Source: Apricaphanius iberus
Taxonomy: Eukaryota > Chordata > Actinopteri > Cyprinodontiformes > Aphaniidae
Direction: 5' to 3'
DNA length: 64,000 nucleotides
NCBI GenBank assembly: GCA_028564705.1
Contig: JAPXFQ010001387.1
Location: 558,001 to 622,000, forward strand
Shown: positions 57,701 through 64,000 of the stretch, piece after piece
Position numbering within the stretch: the stretch's first letter is position 1
Layout of the letters: each line of letters opens with the position of its first letter
Made by a program: the position numbers and the translations under genes
The notes under the pieces: model-generated
Told to the model about the DNA's origin: nothing
Databases searched by the model: none
What the model saw: the letters and a program-made list of their open reading frames with translations, nothing else

Positions 57701-59680
57701 GAAGTCTTGTGCTTCTCACAAGCCTTTTTAAAAAGTACCTTATTTTGACGCCACAATGAGCAGAATTTGTCCCTCACTTATTGACCCCCAACTTCAATTT
57801 CAATTCCATGACTTTCTCATATCTTTGTTTTATTTCTGGCAAAACATTGTTTCATCAGTACTTTTAGTCTTAGTTTTTTATTTTACCCAGAGAAGTGACC
57901 AAGTTGAATGATAAGGAATAGGAATTCAATCCTAAATGTTTCTTTTTCATGTATTTAAAACATTATATAGTTTTCAGTAGAATCTAAGAACTACCACAGA
58001 AGTACAATCTGTGCAAAAATAATCATTAAACAAGGTAACAGTGAAACATATCCAGATGTTGAGTTACCTTAGAATGCTGGTGTTTACAGATCTGTCAGAT
58101 TTTATGGTCTGATTCTGAAGATTTAAATTGAAAAGTTTTTTTTTCTTCCTCCCAGTTATTTTGCACTTCAAGTTGCCTCACCTTCTCTGTGTGGAATCAG
58201 GAAGGGTCCAGAAATATGACTTGCAAAGCTTCTTTCAGAACCACGCGACAGAAACTCACCACTGATGCACCAGAGTTGCAGATGAAAACAGAAACTGGAG
58301 TCACGGGGGCCTTTATCACTGCTGTGCTGGACCAACACCAAAACCCCTTTAGAACCTTTTTTGATCCTCAAATATATATATTTATTCATTTGCAAATAGT
58401 TACTTGCTAAGATAACATTTAAAAGTAAGTGTTTTAGGATTTCTAGTAATTGAACACAAGGATTTAATGAAATATAAACCTGTTTTCTGAAGATAGTTTG
58501 CAAGGATAGCTAAAGTCTTGGAACCAAACAAAGAATGACACGACAACTATCCTCATCCCCTGAAAATAAACATATTTAATGGGAACTCATGTGACACAAT
58601 TATATTCATTAGCAAAATAATAAAGAAACTGTAATTATGATGAAAATCTTTGTTCATCATGTTCAGATGCTGACTGAATGTCCTCATGCCTAATCGCAGC
58701 AACATCTGGACTGCAGATGAACCTTATTAATCTGCTTTTTCTCCACAAACCGATTAATTCAACACAGATTTCACAAATTTTTATGTTTAGACTTGTTTCA
58801 GTTTAATCATAATGCGAGCATGAACTATACAGCAATCTGTTCAGCCACTGGGGCTTGCCATCAGTCTTTGCAGTTACTTATAAAGTACAAGTTTAAAAAA
58901 CTTCAGCCACTATTTATAACCAGCTGCAACCAGAATTCATTCTTTCATCCTTGGTAGCACACAAGCATCAGGTCAGTTATCATACTCTACCCTCCCCGTA
59001 GTTCAATAACAACTACAGCCATCATCATTTCCAAAGCTCACTAATTAACACCTTTCATGAACAATTTGTGCTTTAGAAAGAGTCCTTGCTCTTTAAACCT
59101 TGACCTGAACATTTCCATTTTGCCACCACAATCACTGGCATTAGTAATAGTGTGAAAAATCAACACCTGTTCTAATTTTATAAATTAGCAAGTTGGCACA
59201 ACTTCCACAGAACAGCTTTTAATAAATACATGTTTTATGCATACAAACATTAATTCATATGAAGAGTCTTTGAAAGAAAATAATTATATTTTGCATCAGA
59301 AAGTTCCTTGACGAATTATTTAACTTTCCGGTTTTCCCTGACTAAAGTTGCTTTGTAAGGAAAAATGGTGCATTCAGCCTACTCTCCACTGTACGCGTAA
59401 GCGGCGTGAAACGTCTGCGAAGCATAATACAGCGCTGATAGCGGTCATAAACAGAAGTGACAGAAGCGTTGATACTCGGCCCGCTCCTTTATTTACAGGT
59501 CTTTTTTTTAACCCACTACATTTTTAAAACGCATAAAGCTAAGCCGTTTTAGATCAAACCGAACAGGAAATCAGACAGGGGAGCATTGGAAAACATCTGA
59601 AGAAAAGCATATTTCTAATTGCTTTACTACAGAAAAAATAAAACATCTTTACCTGTTACACCACGGTTGAAGTCAGTGAA
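57701..59680. other. No gene recognised
   Basis: AT-rich intronic DNA. A small CpG-containing block near 59390-59480 (ACGCGTAAGCGGCGTGAAACG) may be a transposon fragment. Frames near 58190 on both strands have no recognisable content. Confidence 0.45.
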
Positions 59681-59941
59681 TGGTAAATGGACTGAACTTA
59701 TGTAGCGCTTTTCTGGTCATACTGACCACTCAAAGCGCTTTACATTGAAGCCATGTTCACCCATTCTCACTCACATTCATACACCAACAACCAACATGGC
59801 GGACGATGGTAGGACAATGTTTTTTGGGGTTAAGTGCCTTGCCCAGGGGCCCATTGACATGTGACTGGAGAAAGCTGGAATTGAACCTATGACCCTCTGA
59901 TTGCAAGCCAACTCTGCTCTACCACTGAGCCACAGTCGCCC
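59681..59941 (-). repeat. tRNA-derived SINE, copy C (minus strand)
   Basis: The plus strand starts TGGTAAATGGACTGAACTTA (tail), runs through CACTCAAAGCGCTTTACATTG and GTTAAGTGCCTTGCCCAGGG, and ends with CACTGAGCCACAGTCGCCC (tRNA-like head, inverted). The B box reads GGTTCAATTCC on the minus strand, with one change from the other copies. Confidence 0.8.
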
Positions 59942-59944
59942 AGA

Positions 59945-61817
59945 ACTGAGTTACTAAAGTGCAGAAACACCCATGTTAAAAAGGAGAAGGGCAGAAATAT
60001 CTGCAGTTTTGGGAGTGGATGGTGAGTCTATGCTACTTTTCAACATAGAATTAAATTTATTTTCTGCTTACTACCCATTCAGTTGTGCCATTGCAATTTT
60101 CCTGAAATCTCTGGCTGACTGGCTGGGTGGAGCACTTTTGCGAGTGTAATGAATATAAATCGCTCCCGATGGGAAGGGACGTGCTGATAAGCTTGCAGGG
60201 AAAACCATCTATTACATTACTACTTAGGTCTGGTTTAAACTTCTCCGTCAATAAAATCTGCACCCAGACGGACACGTATTGACAGAGATTATTTCCCTTT
60301 ATACTTCTCTGTTGGTGTCTCAGTGCTGCAAAGCAATTCTCCACTTTGCTTCGTACACCGATGGAAACGGTCCCATTGACTTTAATGGTGGGTATCAGCT
60401 CTGTTGGGTATTTGGAAGAAATGCAGCTTTTTGGCTATTAGTTGTTAAAAGAATGCTTATGGCAATCAATAAGATTCATAATTATGGAAAATTATTATTA
60501 AGGGGGCACCACCTGACAGGAGTCAGGAACTATATTAATAGCCAAATATATCAGTCTCGTAATTTATCACCTGCCCAGATTAGGCTGAGGTGAATAAACA
60601 GATGAAGGAATGAATTCTATAAGTCTGTTGAACAAAAACCATGCCTCTATCTATGTATACTGAATAATAGACAAACAGTGACTTTCCAAAATACAAAAGT
60701 TTATTTACAAAAGAAGGAAAAAAGACATTCAGTCACCCAAGCTAGAAACAAACACACTACTGATTCTGATAAATTCTGATATCAGTTCTGGAGGAATCTG
60801 GTTACTAATTCTGCTCTAAAACACAATGGCTTATTTTGCAAAGCTGAAATGAAAGCTCAATTAGTTGACCAATTGTGATTGTGTTAACTAATTAGAACCA
60901 TTGATTTTTGTGTAAACCAATAAACAATTTAAGGAAAAACAAAACATTCTTTTGATTAAGAAAAAAGAAGTCATTAACCCTTGAAAAATTACTTCTAATA
61001 TAGATTGAACAATCTAATTCCAGTATTTTGATACATTAAGGCGGGTTCAAACACGGCTAATAAGATTAGTTTTCTGTTCTATAACAATCTACTTTTAACC
61101 AATCTCTATTTGAACACCATTAATAGCATTTATTCATGAAATGAAGGTTTAAACCAAACACGTGGGGTTATTTTAGGATATAGGTTCCAGGTAACCCACA
61201 TGTTGAGGTTTTGAGCCAATAATACATTTATTGAATATTAAACAAAGAACTCGAAAGACTTGTCGAATTTAGTAACTCATATTGCAGGATTTAAAACGGC
61301 TCTCGATTCGGAAAATCTAAACACTGGTTAAAAGTTCAGTCTGAGCAGCCTGGTTAACCCAAACAGACAGCAGATAAAATATCACTTACAGTAACGAATC
61401 ACAGTTAAAACACGATCTCCTCTCCCAGAGGTTTGCTCAATTGCAAGGGAAGGTTTTGGTGGGCTTTCAGGATAAAAAAATGGCTTCTTTTCATCAATGT
61501 TTGCAATTCACCTGATCAGCGGTCCGAGTCCCTTGGAGTGAGTTACTCCCTGAAACTCATGCTTTCCTCCGCTGGTGAAGGAAGATGGTTGATGCTCATC
61601 TTCTCGTAGCGGGCTGGCCGAGCCGCTTTGAAGAAGGCTTAACTTTATATAGGCCCTGTCCCCCCACTTCCTGTGGGAGTGGGGTTTCTTCTTCTCCTGT
61701 GGAGCTAGGATGCAAATTAGCGCCAACCGATGCCTGTGTGTGACCGAACAGCTCCGTATTACACTTCACAGATGTTACATGCCACTTCTGTGTCCGGTGG
61801 AAAGCAGTGGTAAATTA
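59945..61817 (-). other. Unassigned; possible minus-strand LTR or promoter
   Basis: A Harbinger-like fragment (GGTCTGGTTTAAACTTCTCCG) lies at about 60231. On the minus strand TATATAAAG lies near 61640-61650. About 115 nt downstream is GATCAG|GTGAAT, a fair splice-donor match (near 61510), and further on are AATAAA signals (about 61225 and 60702). This could be a long LTR or a non-coding transcription unit. No TG...CA boundaries with a target duplication were found and no protein is supported. Confidence 0.3.
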
Positions 61818-61845
61818 TATAGTGTTTCTTTGGTGCCAAAATCCG

Positions 61846-61911
61846 CGCGCATAAAAACCATAATCAGCGCGCATAAAGACCATAATCAGCGCGCATAAAG
61901 ACCACTTTCTG
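61846..61911 (+). repeat. 22-bp tandem units in the left foldback arm
   Basis: Three contiguous 22-bp units begin CGCGCATAAA at 61846, 61868 and 61890. The first two end ACCATAATCAG and the third diverges to ACCACTTTCTG. The right arm has fewer copies of the same unit, so unit number differs between arms. Confidence 0.85.
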
Positions 61912-62184
61912 CGCGCTCGCGGTCGGTCTACACGCGCGCGCAGTCACTCTCTGTGCGCTCAGCGTCACTGTCTGTTCCCTCGCTGTCTCTCTGTGCTTTC
62001 TGCTCGTTCGTCTTTGCTGAGTTTTGGCACTTTGGGGGCGGGCTTTGAATAGACGGACCACCAACCCTCCTCCTTTCTGATTGGCGACTACTATCTCCAG
62101 GTCAGAGCCAATCGAGGCAGAGAAGGGCGGGTCATCATTGCGGTTGGCTCGGCATTTGATTGCGGATCGCGGATCAGGTAAGTT

Positions 62185-62220
62185 ACTTACCTCTTTTTTT
62201 ATCTGAAAAAAGAGGTAAGT
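62185..62220. repeat. Perfect 15-bp hairpin in the foldback centre
   Basis: ACTTACCTCTTTTTT at 62185-62199 pairs exactly with AAAAAAGAGGTAAGT at 62206-62220 around a 6-nt loop. A smaller 7-bp stem (GTCTACT / AGTAGAC) follows at 62219-62237. Both stems lie just downstream of the CAG|GTAAGT motif. Confidence 0.9.
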
Positions 62221-62509
62221 CTACTAAAAAAGTAGACCAGTTTGGTCCGTTTTTGTGCTGTCTGGGGGGGGGGGGGGGAGGTGTTGACCTTTGAATGACC
62301 TATAAAATAAAGTTTAATTTCTAAGAAACACAGACAGTGACGCCGAGTGCGCACAGAGTGATGGCGCGTGCCCATACAGAGACCGCAAGTGCACAGAGCG
62401 TGACGACGCGTGCGTATAGACCGCGAGCGCACAGAGAGGGGTCTTTATGCGCGCTGATTATGGTTTTTATGCGCGTGGATTTTGGCACCAAAGAAACACG
62501 ATAAAATTA

Positions 62510-63192
62510 ACACATGAAAATATAATTAATTTAGCAAGACAAGTGTAAAATCTGCTCAGTTTTCATATTTTTCAGACCTAAAGTTAAGTGGTAAATGGAC
62601 TGCTAAACTTAGCGTCTGTTTTTGAGGTTTCTATTGGCGCTAAGGTTACTGACTGCTTCACAGTTCTTTAAGGGCCTGGACTGAATTTGAGCTTTCATCT
62701 TCAGTTCAAAATCTAGAATACAAATATTGATATAACTAAAATGGATGGTTCTGCACTGAAGATAGAGAAGTTAAAACATACATTTTACTGGAAACCGAAA
62801 AAAAGAGGATATGAAATTTCTTATGAAGCTTTATGAGCTCCTTAGAAACAGACAAGTATAACAACTGCCACATTAGAACCACCTGGACAGGATTATTCTA
62901 CAGTGACTTCTTTTAAAGGGAGTGTCTGAAATATTCATTTTACTCATGAAATCAATCAATGTGGGATTGTTAGGTCTCCCTCGAAAAATAGTGCTAATAA
63001 CCCTATCATGGTGTCATCTTGTCTCGTGGGATTAATGCATCAGTTTCAGAATTATAGGTTTCGTAAACACTGGAAATGACTGGCATCAGTTTGTAGAGAA
63101 AGAATGAAAAAAATGTATTTGTATTTCTAAGCAATAATTTTTTTCCAACCAAACTTTATTTTAGTTTTCATTAAAAGATGAAAAGAACACAC
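62510..63192. other. No gene recognised
   Basis: AT-rich intronic DNA between the foldback element and the Tc1 relic. A short GTGGTAAATGGACTGC near 62590 is a SINE-tail-like fragment. Confidence 0.45.
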
Positions 63193-64000
63193 ACACTGGG
63201 TACATAAAGTATTCAGTGCCCTTTAAATTTCTCATTCATTTAATTTCTCATTAATGTAAACTGTTGTATTTTACGTTTTCGGGGCTATTTTATATCTTTA
63301 GTAAGCATTCAGAAGGTAAAAGTCTGTTTATATTATGCATGGTTGTTAAACATATCCTTGACCAGTATTTTAATTGGGCACCTTTTAAGGAGCAGCAAAG
63401 GCCTTGGATAAATGTTGGGAGTATGTGTGACCTTTGAGGACCTCTGAGACAAAGAGTTTTATTGCAGGCTGCAAAACCAGGATGTCTGTAGATTAGAAAG
63501 TAGGGAGGAACCGGGACCATAAGACCATAAAACCATAAAAACCATAAAACTCAGAATAAACTTTTGACCAAGAAGGAGGACACTTCCATCTTATGACACT
63601 TAATTCTGGACGGACCAGTGGTTGTCAAGACACTTTTTAAAAACGTTCTGATTGGAGCAGAGAACGAGGGAGAAGAGACGCCTAGATCCTGGGAAAGTTT
63701 TTGGTGTCTATAAAAGTTATGCCATGAAAACCATTCATTGTCAGATCTTTAATCTGGCCCAGAGAAAATGGGCATGTTTCTCTGTAAAACCGCATATTTG
63801 TTAATCTGTTTAAAATAAAAGTGAGAACTGGAAATTGGCTCCATTTGTCTCTGTTTTGAACATGCACTGAATTATCTTTTTGATAAAATTTAATTCTACA
63901 AAACTCAGCAGTCCATTTTGACAGAAAAAAAATAAAATGATGAATTTTTTTCCTAATGTATTAAAGAAAAACTAACATATCACATGGTCATAAGTATTCA
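63193..64000 (-). mobile_element. Tc1-like element end, interrupted by a solo LTR and cut by the window edge
   Basis: CTGGGTACATAAAGTATTCAGTGCC and CTCATTAATGTA (63196-63257) match the terminal region of a fish Tc1-like family, and ATTTTGACAGAAAAA then ATATCACATGGTCATAAGTATTCA (63914-64000) continue it. The two parts align to the family end-to-end once the 639-bp LTR and one copy of its target duplication are removed. The transposase would lie on the minus strand beyond the window. Confidence 0.65.
63262..63900 (+). mobile_element. Solo LTR (639 bp) inserted in the Tc1 relic
   Basis: The segment begins TGTTGTATTTTACG and ends TAATTCTACA, with the 4-bp target duplication AAAC on both sides (63258-63261 and 63901-63904). 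TATAAAA at 63709-63715 and AATAAA at 63814-63819 mark plausible U3/R and R/U5 landmarks in plus orientation. A 4-bp duplication with TGT...ACA ends suits class-I ERV-like or gypsy-like LTRs. No internal viral gene sequence is attached. A short ACCATAAA tandem run lies at about 63516-63549. Confidence 0.72.

Larger units (their letters stand above)
61818..62503. mobile_element. GC-rich foldback element with 6-bp target duplication and promoter-like centre
   Basis: The outer 64 bp of each arm (61818-61881 and 62440-62503) are inverted copies differing at two positions. Weaker inverted homology continues to about 61975 and 62330, where a 14-bp perfect match GCGTCACTGTCTGT closes the arms. The identical 6-mer AAATTA flanks the element (61812-61817, 62504-62509). 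The left arm contains three tandem 22-bp units (61846, 61868, 61890). The centre has CCAAT boxes (62079 inverted, 62108), GC boxes (62034, 62125), CAG|GTAAGT (62175), a 15-bp perfect hairpin (62185-62220), a G15 run (62264-62278) and AATAAA (62306). CpG density is far above the surroundings. No transposase. The superfamily was not recognised. Confidence 0.8.
9329..64000 (+). other. Inferred first intron of the ZNF804-like gene (runs off the window)
   Basis: The donor at 9329 (GTAAGG) is not followed by any recognised exon encoding the expected C2H2 finger. ZNF804 genes in vertebrates have exceptionally long first introns, which explains 54.7 kb of repeat-rich, exon-free DNA. This is inference: a distant or divergent exon, or an unrelated non-coding gene, could have been missed. 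Confidence 0.55.

Noticed and set aside
9329..64000. ZNF804 zinc-finger exon 2 within the window
   Set aside because: No segment resembling the expected C2H2 finger after a splice acceptor was recognised; it probably lies beyond the window.

Overview
This is vertebrate nuclear DNA, almost certainly from a teleost fish. It is AT-rich and intron-like, with no prokaryotic gene organisation. It is full of decayed mobile elements of types common in fish: hAT elements with 8-bp target duplications, Tc1/mariner relics, an RTE/Rex3-like LINE, an L1-type LINE, tRNA-derived SINEs and solo LTRs.

Only one host protein-coding segment can be supported: a 37-codon first coding exon at 9218-9328 (+), ending at a clean GT donor. 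Its peptide begins MACYYIVISSTHL and continues IKGVFRGP, the N-terminal signature of the ZNF804 zinc-finger family (ZNF804A or ZNF804B). About 1 kb of GA-rich DNA precedes it, with a possible TATA box at 8916 and a short uORF overlapping the start codon. ZNF804 genes have a very large first intron, so the remaining ~54.7 kb is best read as intron 1 of this gene. No later exon encoding the C2H2 finger was recognised.

Layout. 1-8150: upstream DNA with SINE and hAT fragments and two solo-LTR candidates (2148-2690 and 4909-5255). 8160-9328: candidate promoter, 5'UTR and coding exon. 9330-12480: proximal intron with a possible conserved block and a degenerate GGATGA-rich array. 12488-18690: nested DNA transposons, including a Tc1/mariner transposase relic split by a hAT element. 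20440-23500: SINE and local duplications. 23600-26244: RTE-type LINE with 9-bp target duplications and its reverse-transcriptase core deleted. 28759-29549: hAT MITE and a LINE tail. 31079-33093: TIR element, 42-bp minisatellite and SINE. 34875-36184: 1-kb hAT element and a dispersed repeat. 40985-44260: L1 fragment inside a probable hAT-like pair of ends. 45954-46420: (TA)40 array beside AT-rich repeats. 49473-50341: second large hAT element. 50578-50622: 22-bp perfect palindrome. 59681-62503: SINE, a possible minus-strand LTR or promoter, and a GC-rich foldback element. 63193-64000: Tc1 relic interrupted by a 639-bp solo LTR.

The strongest candidate for something undescribed is the foldback element at 61818-62503. 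It has long CpG-rich inverted arms built partly of 22-bp tandem units, a 6-bp target duplication, and a centre carrying CCAAT boxes, GC boxes, splice-donor motifs and a perfect hairpin. Family assignments come from recognising motifs and termini by eye; no database search was run.
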